Positions 53,125 through 64,000 of a stretch of 64,000 bases of DNA are shown one piece after another. The DNA lies in contig NZ_CP033078.1 in the NCBI RefSeq assembly GCF_003716875.1, forward strand, positions 2,170,001 to 2,234,000, written 5' to 3'. The notes beneath the pieces are model-generated. The model did no database searches and was not told the origin of the DNA. It saw nothing but the letters and a program-made list of their open reading frames with translations. Source of the stretch: Vibrio zhugei. GTDB taxonomy: Bacteria > Pseudomonadota > Gammaproteobacteria > Enterobacterales > Vibrionaceae. Position 1 is the first letter of the stretch, and each line of letters begins with the position of its first letter. Made by a program: the position numbers and the translations under genes.

Positions 53125-53814
53125 TTAAGCTCGAGTGGAGAAACGGTAACCGGCACCACGTACGGTTTGAATCAGTTTATCGTGTCCCACGCTCTCTAAC
53201 GCTTTTCGTAAACGACGAATATGGACATCGACTGTTCGGTCTTCAACATACACATTGGTGCCCCAAACGTTATTAAGCAGTTGCTCGCGGCTATACACAC
53301 GTTCTTGGTGTGTCATGAAAAAGTGCAACATTTTAAATTCGGTCGGCCCCATATCAAGTGGCGCATCTTCGGATGTCACCCGATGAGAAACCGGATCAAG
53401 TTTGAGACCTTGAACATCAATCACATCTTCTAAAGCGGTTGGCGTCACACGTCGAATCACGGCTTTTAAGCGTGCCACCAATTCTTTCGGTGAAAAAGGT
53501 TTGGTAATGTAATCATCCGCGCCCACTTCAAGGCCACGGACTTTGTCTTCTTCCTCACCACGAGCAGTCAGCATAACGATAGGAATATTTTTGGTCAGTT
53601 CCTCACGTTTCATATGCTTAATGAAGTTGATACCACTGCCCCCCGGTAACATCCAATCAAGTAACACAAGATCAGGGAAGGGCTCACCGAGTTTGCTGAC
53701 GGCCGTGTCATAATCTTCCGCTTCAACGGCTTGGTAACCTTTTTGCTCGAGGACAAAACACAGCATTTCACGAATGGGCGCTTCATCCTCAACTACTAGA
53801 ATCCTTCTAGTCAT
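53125..53814 (-). CDS. phoB: Phosphate response regulator PhoB
   Basis: A 229-residue OmpR-family regulator, identical in length to E. coli PhoB. The receiver has the acidic pair EDE at 9-11 and the phosphorylated Asp53 in LLDWMLPG. The winged-helix DNA-binding domain fills the last 100 residues ([13 protein letters not shown]). ATG 53814 gives the usual [11 protein letters not shown] start; the frame is open to 53841. A Pho box upstream suggests positive autoregulation. Confidence 0.97.
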   Translation of the reverse strand: MTRRILVVEDEAPIREMLCFVLEQKGYQAVEAEDYDTAVSKLGEPFPDLVLLDWMLPGGSGINFIKHMKREELTKNIPIVMLTARGEEEDKVRGLEVGADDYITKPFSPKELVARLKAVIRRVTPTALEDVIDVQGLKLDPVSHRVTSEDAPLDMGPTEFKMLHFFMTHQERVYSREQLLNNVWGTNVYVEDRTVDVHIRRLRKALESVGHDKLIQTVRGAGYRFSTRA

Positions 53815-53865
53815 AATTGAATAACCTTTGCTTATTATCAACTGTAGGCATTATCAAGAATAATT

Positions 53866-53883
53866 ATGACACTTTTGTGACCT
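53866..53883 (-). promoter_or_regulatory. Pho box upstream of phoB
   Basis: On the minus strand it reads AGGTCAC-AAAA-GTGTCAT. The second unit matches the consensus at 6 of 7 bases, the first at about 4 of 7. It lies 51 bases before the phoB start. Confidence 0.6.
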
Positions 53884-54004
53884 TTGCAAAGAATTTTTCA
53901 TATAAGTTTCTCACGATATTCACCTAGATAGCGATGAAATTGCCTAAGACAAGTGCAGTGAAATACCCTATTATGGTGAACTTTCGAATAAGGAAAAAAG
54001 AAAT

Positions 54005-54919
54005 ATGTGGTTTAAAAACTGTATGGTTTATCGCGTTAACCGTGATGTAACTTTCAATGCTGACAAGCTGGAACAACAACTGAACGAATTTCGCTTCACA
54101 CCGTGCGGCAGCCAAGATAAACAGAAATTTGGCTGGGTTCATGCTATGGGCAAACAAGGTGACATGATGACGCACGTGAGTGATGATCGCATCCTACTTT
54201 GTGCCAAGAAAGAAGAAAAAATGCTGCCAGCATCCGTGATCAAAGAATCATTGGCTGAAAAAGTCGACGCCCTTGAACAGCAGGAAGGTCGTCCGCTTAA
54301 GAAAAAAGAAAAAGACAATATTAAAGAAGATATTGTGATTGATTTGCTGCCACGCGCGTTTCCACGTAGCCAGTATACGTATGTCCTGATTATGCCAAGC
54401 CAAGGATTGATTCTGGTCGATGCAAGCAGCTACAAAAAAGCAGAAGATGTCCTCGCACTATTGCGTAAAACGATAGGCAGCCTTCCAGTGGTACCCGCGA
54501 TTCCAGAAACGGCGATCGAAAGTATCTTAACCGAGTGGGTGCAAAACGGTCAATTGCCACAAGGTTTTTCTCTTATGGATGAAGCCGAGCTTCGTTCATT
54601 ACTCGAAGATGGCGCCGTGATCCGTTGTAAAAAACAAGAACTCACCAGTGAAGAAATATTGAGTCACATTGAACACAACAAAGTGGTGACAAAATTAGCG
54701 CTGAACTGGCAAGACCGGATCAGTTTTGTTTTGAGTGATGATTGCAGCATTAAACGTTTAGGGTTTAGTGATGAGCTCAAAGAAGAAAACGAAGACATTC
54801 CGCGCGAAGATCAAGCCGCCCGCTTTGATGCGGATTTCTCGCTGATGTGTGCAGAACTCGGTGCCTTTCTGCCAAATCTATTTGATGCTTTAGGTGGATT
54901 CCCAGACGCTCAGCATTAA
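54005..54919 (+). CDS. rdgC: Recombination-associated protein RdgC
   Basis: A 304-residue protein that forms a ring around DNA and restrains Rec[12 protein letters not shown] at the start and [17 protein letters not shown] in the middle are typical. It has full length (E. coli 303). It is a single-gene unit, divergent from phoB, with a terminator just downstream. Confidence 0.97.
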   Translation: MWFKNCMVYRVNRDVTFNADKLEQQLNEFRFTPCGSQDKQKFGWVHAMGKQGDMMTHVSDDRILLCAKKEEKMLPASVIKESLAEKVDALEQQEGRPLKKKEKDNIKEDIVIDLLPRAFPRSQYTYVLIMPSQGLILVDASSYKKAEDVLALLRKTIGSLPVVPAIPETAIESILTEWVQNGQLPQGFSLMDEAELRSLLEDGAVIRCKKQELTSEEILSHIEHNKVVTKLALNWQDRISFVLSDDCSIKRLGFSDELKEENEDIPREDQAARFDADFSLMCAELGAFLPNLFDALGGFPDAQH

Positions 54920-54930
54920 TTCTATCTTCA

Positions 54931-54966
54931 CCACTCTATTTCCCATATAAATAGAGTGGTTTTTCT
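54931..54966 (+). terminator. Terminator after rdgC
   Basis: CCACTCTATTT pairs with AAATAGAGTGG and is followed by five T residues. It lies 12 bases after the rdgC stop. Confidence 0.9.
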
Positions 54967-55072
54967 TGGCTCTCCTCTATCCATAGTCTTCAATTTGACG
55001 TAAAATCTGCGCCCCAACCTAATACCACTAGGTGGTATTAGCCTGACTTGAAATCAGATTGAGAACAAAATC

Positions 55073-56482
55073 ATGACAACACCTAGCACTTTCGTTCCTG
55101 AATTGCTATCACCTGCGGGTAGCCTTAAGAACATGCGTTATGCCTTTGCCTATGGCGCAGATGCCGTTTATGCCGGTCAACCTCGTTATAGCCTGCGCGT
55201 TCGTAATAATGAGTTTAACCACGAAAACCTACAAATTGGTATCGACGAAGCTCATGCCCAAGGCAAAAAATTCTATGTCGTTTGTAATATTCAACCGCAC
55301 AACTCGAAACTCAAGACATTTATTCGCGATTTAAAACCCGTGGTTGATATGGGCCCTGATGCGCTGATCATGTCTGACCCTGGGCTTATCATGATGGTGC
55401 GTGAAGCCTTCCCTGAGATGACCATTCATCTCTCCGTACAGGCCAATGCGGTGAACTGGGCAACGGTAAAATTTTGGGCGGCGAATGGTGTAGAACGCGT
55501 CATTGTGTCTCGTGAGCTGTCATTGGAAGAGATCGAAGAAATTCGTGAGAACTGCCCAGATACCGAAATTGAGGTGTTTGTACACGGTGCGTTATGTATG
55601 GCCTACTCAGGTCGCTGCCTATTGTCTGGTTACATGAATAAGCGCGATCCGAACCAAGGCACTTGTACCAATGCCTGCCGTTGGGAATACAAAGTTGAAA
55701 AAGGCACTGAAAACGAGTCCGGTCAAATTGTCGAAGCCTTTGATCCGAAAAAAGAGGCAGACACTCAAGCGATTGAAGTGCAAAGTGAACGACCAGATTC
55801 TGCGATTGGTCTCGGTAAGCCAACCGATGAGGTCGTGCTGTTATCAGAAAGCCACAAGCCGGATGAAAAGATGGCAGCTTATGAAGATGAGCATGGTACT
55901 TATATCATGAACTCTAAGGATCTTAGAGCGATTCAGCACGTCGAACGTATGACCAAAATGGGGATTCACTCATTAAAAATTGAAGGTCGAACTAAATCAT
56001 TTTATTACTGCGCTCGAACAGCACAAGTCTATCGTAAAGCCATTGATGATGCTGTCGCAGGTAAACCGTTCGATGAATCGCTAATGACCACGCTCGAGAG
56101 CTTAGCACACCGTGGTTACACCGAAGGGTTCTTGCGTCGTCATACACATGATACCTACCAAAACTACGAATATGGTTACTCCGTGTCTGATACACAACAG
56201 TTTGTTGGTGAATTTACGGGTAAACGTCGTGGCGAGCTGGCTGAAGTGGAAGTGAAGAATAAATTCCTCGTGGGCGACAGTCTTGAACTGATGACCCCCA
56301 AAGGCAATGTCGTGTTTACCCTTGAAATGATGGAAAACCGTAAGAGCCAAGCGGTCGATGATGCCAAAGGGAATGGTCATTTTGTCTTTATTCCCGTCCC
56401 CGAAGATATGGATTTAAGCTATGCATTATTAATGCGTAACCTTAGCGGTGGCCAAGATACTCGTAATCCAACAGGAAAATAA
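55073..56482 (+). CDS. trhP: tRNA hydroxylation protein TrhP (YegQ)
   Basis: A 469-residue member of peptidase family U32, which despite the name contains RNA-modifying enzymes. LLSPAGSLKNMRYAFAYGADAVYAG, read in two parts, is the family start. Conserved cysteines are in HGALCMAYSGRCLLS and GTCTNACRWEY, and KIEGRTKSFYY precedes the C-terminal beta domain. In E. coli it takes part in forming 5-hydroxyuridine at tRNA position 34. The ferredoxin gene yfhL follows after 2 bases. Confidence 0.94.
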   Translation: MTTPSTFVPELLSPAGSLKNMRYAFAYGADAVYAGQPRYSLRVRNNEFNHENLQIGIDEAHAQGKKFYVVCNIQPHNSKLKTFIRDLKPVVDMGPDALIMSDPGLIMMVREAFPEMTIHLSVQANAVNWATVKFWAANGVERVIVSRELSLEEIEEIRENCPDTEIEVFVHGALCMAYSGRCLLSGYMNKRDPNQGTCTNACRWEYKVEKGTENESGQIVEAFDPKKEADTQAIEVQSERPDSAIGLGKPTDEVVLLSESHKPDEKMAAYEDEHGTYIMNSKDLRAIQHVERMTKMGIHSLKIEGRTKSFYYCARTAQVYRKAIDDAVAGKPFDESLMTTLESLAHRGYTEGFLRRHTHDTYQNYEYGYSVSDTQQFVGEFTGKRRGELAEVEVKNKFLVGDSLELMTPKGNVVFTLEMMENRKSQAVDDAKGNGHFVFIPVPEDMDLSYALLMRNLSGGQDTRNPTGK

Positions 56483-56484
56483 GT

Positions 56485-56739
56485 ATGGCACTCTTGATTA
56501 CGGGGAAATGCACAAACTGTGATATGTGTGAACCTGAATGTCCGAATGGCGCTATTTATTTAGGTGATGAGATTTATGAAATCGACCCTGACCTCTGCAC
56601 AGAATGTAAAGGCCACTATGATGTGCCGACATGTCAATCAGTCTGCCCTATCAATAAGTGCATCGTTACTGATCCCAATCATGTAGAGACAGAAGAACAA
56701 CTGCTCGAAAAGTTTGTTGTTATTCAAGGTCTTGCTTAA
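56485..56739 (+). CDS. yfhL: YfhL-family 2[4Fe-4S] ferredoxin
   Basis: An 84-residue ferredoxin with two cluster sets, CTNCDMCEPECP and CTECKGHYDVPTCQSVCP; the long insert between ligands of the second set is typical of YfhL/Alvin ferredoxins. It starts 2 bases after trhP, so the two are translated together. It may feed electrons to TrhP or a related hydroxylase. Confidence 0.93.
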   Translation: MALLITGKCTNCDMCEPECPNGAIYLGDEIYEIDPDLCTECKGHYDVPTCQSVCPINKCIVTDPNHVETEEQLLEKFVVIQGLA

Positions 56740-56752
56740 AAAGTTACCCAAT

Positions 56753-56783
56753 AAAAAAACCTGACTTCGGTCAGGTTTTTTTA
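56753..56783. terminator. Shared terminator between yfhL and nfsA
   Basis: ACCTGAC and GTCAGGT form a stem with a TTCG loop, A-run before and T-run after. It can serve both convergent genes. Confidence 0.92.
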
Positions 56784-56835
56784 TCCTCATCGGCAATAAG
56801 AGGCCATGTCATAATGACTCTCGTATTTGACGGTG

Positions 56836-57558
56836 TTATTTTTTATTGAGGCCTTTACTGTGCAAGTAGTCTTGCATATAAGGACGAGCTTCTTTACTCA
56901 AGGTCTGCGTAATTTGCTCAGACCATCCTTGATGCTTAGCATTGCTGGAGCGTGCAGCATAGTAATCGAGCATGGTTTGATCATATTCAGCGATCGCTTG
57001 ATGATCTAAAGGCTGATAATGGTCTTCGTGAACGACAACGCTCGCCGATAAACGAGGTTTTTTCTCTGGATCTTGATCTGGATGACCTAAGCACATGCCA
57101 AATAATGTCGCGGTGTGTTCAGGTAGGCCGAGAAGCTCATCAACACGTGCAGGATCGTTACGTAATCCGCCAATGTAAACACCTCCCAATCCCATCGATT
57201 CAGCAGCTAGCAGACAATTCTGCGCCATGATCCCAGCATCGACAGCACCAATAAGAGTCAACTCAGTGTATTCGGACTTAACTTGATCACTAATCTCATG
57301 ATGGCGTTGGTAATCAATGAAGAACACCAAAAATTCAGCTGCCGCTTCAATCCATGGTTGAGGACCAGCAAGTTCAGCTAATGCCTTACGCTTGGCAGGA
57401 TCCGTCACACGTACGATAGAGACGGTTTGTAATAAGCTAGACGTCGAGGCTGCTAAGCCACTTTCAATAATCGCATCCAACTGTTCTTTCGTGATCGGTT
57501 GATCTTTAAAGGCTCGAATAGAACGGTGGGCTTGAATAGTATTCACCACTGAATTCAT
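56836..57558 (-). CDS. nfsA: NADPH nitroreductase NfsA
   Basis: A 240-residue FMN flavoprotein. HRSIRAFKDQPI at 11-22 (FMN contacts), ASTSSLLQ near 37 and MGLGGVYIGGLRN near 125 match E. coli NfsA, as does the C-terminal KEARPYMQDYLHSKG. It reduces nitroaromatics and quinones by two electrons. It is a single-gene unit. Confidence 0.94.
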   Translation of the reverse strand: MNSVVNTIQAHRSIRAFKDQPITKEQLDAIIESGLAASTSSLLQTVSIVRVTDPAKRKALAELAGPQPWIEAAAEFLVFFIDYQRHHEISDQVKSEYTELTLIGAVDAGIMAQNCLLAAESMGLGGVYIGGLRNDPARVDELLGLPEHTATLFGMCLGHPDQDPEKKPRLSASVVVHEDHYQPLDHQAIAEYDQTMLDYYAARSSNAKHQGWSEQITQTLSKEARPYMQDYLHSKGLNKK

Positions 57559-57769
57559 AATAGCTCCTATGTTGCTGTACCAATAATCTGCGCAATCTAA
57601 CTATTTTTGTGATGTAGATCGTTATCATTAGAGTAACAGCTAAACAAGCTCGCTTCGAGAAGATTTTTGAATGTGCATTCAAATGACTTAATCTTTACAA
57701 CACTCTGCCACGTCGCTCAGCAGAGCACGTACAAAAAAGCCCCAGTCTTGCGACTGAGGCTGATTGATA

Positions 57770-57842
57770 TGGCAGGGGTGGAGAGATTCGAACGCCCAAC
57801 ACGCGCTGTTTTATGGAAAGCGAATCCGCTGCGCTTTTCTGC
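57770..57842 (-). pseudogene. tRNA-Trp-derived pseudo-copy 1 (most distal)
   Basis: Retains the 3' CCA, acceptor 3' strand and T-loop; has the T-stem change to AACGCCC. The 5' side is replaced by GCAGAAAAGCGC-type sequence. Followed by a terminator stem at about 57738-57761 in which one pair is changed. Confidence 0.8.
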
Positions 57843-57905
57843 AACTCAATCGATGATAACCAACACACAAAAAAGCCTCAGTCTTTCGACTGAGGCTTAT
57901 TGATA

Positions 57906-57978
57906 TGGCAGGGGTGGAGAGATTCGAACTCCCAACACGCGCTGTTTTATGGAAAGCGAATCCGCTGCGCTTTTCTGC
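57906..57978 (-). pseudogene. tRNA-Trp-derived pseudo-copy 2
   Basis: T-arm identical to the true tRNA-Trp. The anticodon region and 5' side are as in copy 1. The terminator that follows (57874-57897) has a loop change to TTTC on the plus strand. Confidence 0.8.
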
Positions 57979-58041
57979 AACTCAATCGATGATAACCAAC
58001 ACACAAAAAAACCTCAGTCTTGCGACTGAGGCTCATTGATA

Positions 58042-58114
58042 TGGCTGGGGTGGAGAGATTCGAACGCCCAACACGCGCTGTTTTATGGAAAGCGAATCCG
58101 CTGCGCTTTTCTGC
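58042..58114 (-). pseudogene. tRNA-Trp-derived pseudo-copy 3
   Basis: Carries the AACGCCC T-stem change and one further change in the acceptor strand (GCTGGGG instead of GCAGGGG). Otherwise it matches copies 1 and 2. Confidence 0.8.
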
Positions 58115-58177
58115 AACTCAATCGATGATAACCAACAAACAAAAAAGCCTCAGTCTTGCGACCGAGGCTCATTGATA

Positions 58178-58250
58178 TGGCAGGGGTGGAGAGATTCGAA
58201 CTCCCAACACGCGCTGTTTTGTGGAAAGCGAATCCGCTGCGCTTTCCCAT
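58178..58250 (-). pseudogene. tRNA-Trp-derived pseudo-copy 4
   Basis: T-arm as in the true gene; TGTGGAAAG instead of TATGGAAAG in the altered anticodon region. Its 5' spacer (AATCAATACTAAACAACAAAC) differs from copies 1-3 and matches copy 5. Confidence 0.8.
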
Positions 58251-58313
58251 CACTTAATCAATACTAAACAACAAACAAAAAAGCCTCAGTCTTGCGACTG
58301 AGGCTTATTGATA

Positions 58314-58386
58314 TGGCAGGGGTGGAGAGAGTCGAATCCCAACACGCGCTGTTTTATGGAAAGCGAATCCGCTGCTCTTCCCATCT
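58314..58386 (-). pseudogene. tRNA-Trp-derived pseudo-copy 5 (next to the true gene)
   Basis: Retains AGAGCAGCGGATTC on the minus strand as in the true tRNA, so it is intermediate between the gene and copies 1-4. The T-loop region has small changes (GAGTCGAATCCC). It lies directly after the true tRNA-Trp terminator. Confidence 0.8.
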
Positions 58387-58409
58387 CTGAATCAATACTA
58401 AACAACAAA

Positions 58410-58439
58410 CAAAAAAGCCTCAGTCTTGCGACTGAGGCT
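58410..58439 (-). terminator. Terminator of the rRNA operon
   Basis: On the minus strand AGCCTCAGTC (58430-58439) and GACTGAGGCT (58416-58425) form a 10-bp stem with a GCAA loop, then six T residues. It starts 9 bases after the tRNA-Trp CCA and is copied in each array unit. Confidence 0.93.
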
Positions 58440-58447
58440 CATTGATA

Positions 58448-58524
<77 letters not shown>

Positions 58525-58532
58525 AAAATAAA

Positions 58533-58609
58533 TGGCGGAACGGACGGGATTCGAACCCGCGACCCCCGGCGTGACAGGCCGGTATTCTAACCAGCTGAAC
58601 TACCGCTCC
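58533..58609 (-). tRNA. tRNA-Asp (GTC anticodon)
   Basis: A 77-base cloverleaf beginning GGAGCGG, with anticodon loop CTGTCAC (anticodon GTC), T-loop TTCGAAT and encoded CCA. It lies between 5S rRNA and tRNA-Trp, as in E. coli rrnC. Its tRNA is a target of the Tgt/QueA enzymes encoded in the window. Confidence 0.97.
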
Positions 58610-58703
58610 GCTATGTTCAGTATCTAAAGACAAGTCTTACTTAAATAACGCTTTATCTTTAGTTCTGTCTTGAGAGTTGTTATCTCTTAAGACAAGGATT
58701 AAA

Positions 58704-58820
58704 GCTTGGCGATGACCTACTCTCACATGGGGAAACCCCACACTACCATCGGCGCTATTTCGTTTCACTTCTGAGTTCGGCATGGGATCAGGTGGGGCCA
58801 AAATGCTATGGTCGCCAAGC
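58704..58820 (-). rRNA. rrf: 5S ribosomal RNA
   Basis: The ends pair (GCTTGGCGAC with GTCATCGCCAAGC), and the core CCATGCCGAACTCAGAAGTG is the universal 5S segment. It lies about 130 bases after 23S rRNA. Confidence 0.96.
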
Positions 58821-58950
58821 AAATTCTTTTATGACTACCGCTCACGCGATACTCATGCAATCTGGAAAGCTGTTTTTTTGGCTTCTACAAAGCCGTTCTC
58901 ACACACTCAAGTACTCTATTGAGTCCGTTACAAAACCTTTTTGGTGTTGT

Positions 58951-61833
<2,883 letters not shown>

Positions 61834-61840
<7 letters not shown>

Positions 61841-61862
61841 ATACAACCCAAAAAAGTTTTGG
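61834..61862 (-). other. 5' arm of the pre-23S processing stem
   Basis: On the minus strand AAAACTTTTTTGGGTTGTAT-GGTTAAG can pair with the sequence at 58931-58959 at the other end of 23S. This is the usual RNase III substrate that releases pre-23S. Confidence 0.7.
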
Positions 61863-62192
61863 ATTGATGAATCAAATCACCAAAGTTTGTCTGCATAACT
61901 CTTTGCTTTCACTTTGAAAAGTGAAGACAAAAAGGACATGTTGCAGACTCGATATTGCCGGACTCAATTTTGAATATTCACTGAAAAACAGTGAATCCAA
62001 GAACACTTGAATGTGTTTTTGTTTATTTCGTCTAGAACACTAGATGAAATAATTGAGAACTTTTACAAATACTCTTCTAAAAGAGTATTTTGTCAGCTTT
62101 CCAAATTGTTAAAGAGCAATGTGTCTTTTCTTTACTAATTACTAGCAAATGAAAACACCATTTTTAAGAGCACAAACTGATGCACTTAAAAA
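61863..62192 (-). other. 16S-23S spacer, 23S-proximal part
   Basis: About 330 bases between tRNA-Glu and 23S. It contains boxA (62107-62119) and AT-rich sequence with short hairpins (for example around 61981-61995). No tRNA-Ile or tRNA-Ala is present. Confidence 0.7.
62107..62119 (-). promoter_or_regulatory. rRNA antitermination boxA
   Basis: On the minus strand TTGCTCTTTAACA followed by ATTTGGAAAGC is the classical boxA and flank found upstream of 23S in gammaproteobacterial rRNA operons. It recruits the Nus factors and SuhB. Confidence 0.85.
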
Positions 62193-62268
62193 TGGTATCC
62201 CGTAGGGGAGTCGAACCCCTGTTACCGCCGTGAAAGGGCGGTGTCCTAGGCCTCTAGACGAACGGGAC
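62193..62268 (-). tRNA. tRNA-Glu (TTC anticodon)
   Basis: A 76-base cloverleaf beginning GTCCCGT, with anticodon loop CTTTCAC (anticodon TTC), T-loop TTCGACT and encoded CCA. It is located in the 16S-23S spacer. Confidence 0.97.
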
Positions 62269-62374
62269 ACAATAGTTTCTCGCCATCAAAGGAGGGCAGA
62301 GGAGTTAACGCGGTGCTCTCTATAACTAAACCGTATCAATCTGTGTGAACACTCATCGCAATAATCATTCGTAG

Positions 62375-63919
<1,545 letters not shown>

Positions 63920-64000
63920 AAAGTTTTTTGTGGCTCAATGAATACTGACTTCAAAACTAAAATTCATCCGAAGATGAACGTAATTTTAAAGCTATTACTA
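63920..64000 (-). other. 16S leader
   Basis: The last 81 bases are the transcribed leader of the rRNA operon; the promoters lie beyond the window. Confidence 0.6.

Larger units (their letters stand above)
57731..58447 (-). repeat. 136-bp-period tandem array of tRNA-Trp 3' halves with terminators
   Basis: Five units follow the true tRNA-Trp in the direction of transcription. The CCA complement (TGG) starts at 57770, 57906, 58042, 58178 and 58314, then 58448 for the true gene: spacings of 136 four times, then 134. Each unit has a near-intact T-arm, acceptor 3' strand and encoded CCA, an altered anticodon region (CGCTTTCCATAAAACAGCG), no acceptor 5' strand, and a 10-bp stem terminator with a GCAA loop. 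Units 1 and 3 share the T-stem change (AACGCCC) and units 2 and 4 share the normal one. These cannot fold as normal tRNAs. Confidence 0.92.

Noticed and set aside
57667..58267. Open reading frames of 60-78 codons across the tRNA-Trp-like repeats
   Set aside because: They are translations of tRNA T-arm and terminator sequence (MAGVERFERP... type) and recur in each unit; such frames are common annotation errors around tRNA genes.
57731..58447. CRISPR-like array
   Set aside because: Units are 136 bases, contain terminators and tRNA sequence, have no unique spacers, and no cas genes are near.

Overview
The window looks like a stretch of a Vibrionaceae (most likely Vibrio) main chromosome. From about 8.4 kb to 57.6 kb it is a compact run of housekeeping operons in the gene order I know from Vibrio chromosome 1. 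Supporting markers are an OxyR2-type regulator divergent from a peroxiredoxin, the pst/ppk-ppx/phoBR block, and an rRNA operon with tRNA-Glu in the spacer and tRNA-Asp and tRNA-Trp at its end. The species cannot be named from the sequence alone.

Layout. (1) 1-8.4 kb is the accessory part. It holds a partial secreted GH44 glucanase, a secreted GH5 subfamily 8-type mannanase, a MocA-like nucleotidyltransferase, an IS66-family element (tnpA, tnpB, tnpC) split by an ISL3-family element with a perfect 8-bp target duplication, and a tyrosine integrase cut off by the IS66 end. The integrase lies beside the 3' end of guaA, a known island insertion hotspot. (2) 8.4-24 kb: guaA, guaB | xseA, yfgJ, an AlaX-type editing protein, der-bamB-yfgM-hisS-ispG-rodZ, rlmN, ndk. 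(3) 23.7-32.6 kb: pepB, iscX-fdx-hscA-hscB-iscA-iscU-iscS-iscR, trmJ and suhB. (4) 32.8-39.6 kb: an isochorismatase-like hydrolase, secF-secD-yajC-tgt-queA and a CBS-pair protein. (5) 39.7-41.5 kb: divergent oxyR2 and prx2. (6) 41.6-53.8 kb: the phosphate locus phoU-pstB-pstA-pstC | ppk-ppx | pstS-phoR-phoB, with Pho-box-like sequences before both divergent operons and before phoB. (7) 54-57.6 kb: rdgC, trhP(yegQ)-yfhL, nfsA. (8) 57.7-64 kb: an rRNA operon on the minus strand (16S, tRNA-Glu, 23S, 5S, tRNA-Asp, tRNA-Trp). It ends in a 136-bp-period tandem array of five tRNA-Trp-derived pseudo-copies, each with its own GNRA-loop terminator.

How the genes work together. Sulfur/Fe-S assembly (isc) sits with genes whose products use Fe-S clusters or electrons (ispG, rlmN, trhP/yfhL). 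secDF-yajC is with tRNA queuosine genes. Phosphate uptake, polyphosphate synthesis and breakdown, and their sensor pair form one locus. Most of the window is ordinary core genome. The parts worth a second look are the tRNA-Trp-derived array, the nested IS/integrase scar at guaA, the OxyR2 sensor residues, the enlarged PstC and PstA permeases, and the trhP-yfhL pair.
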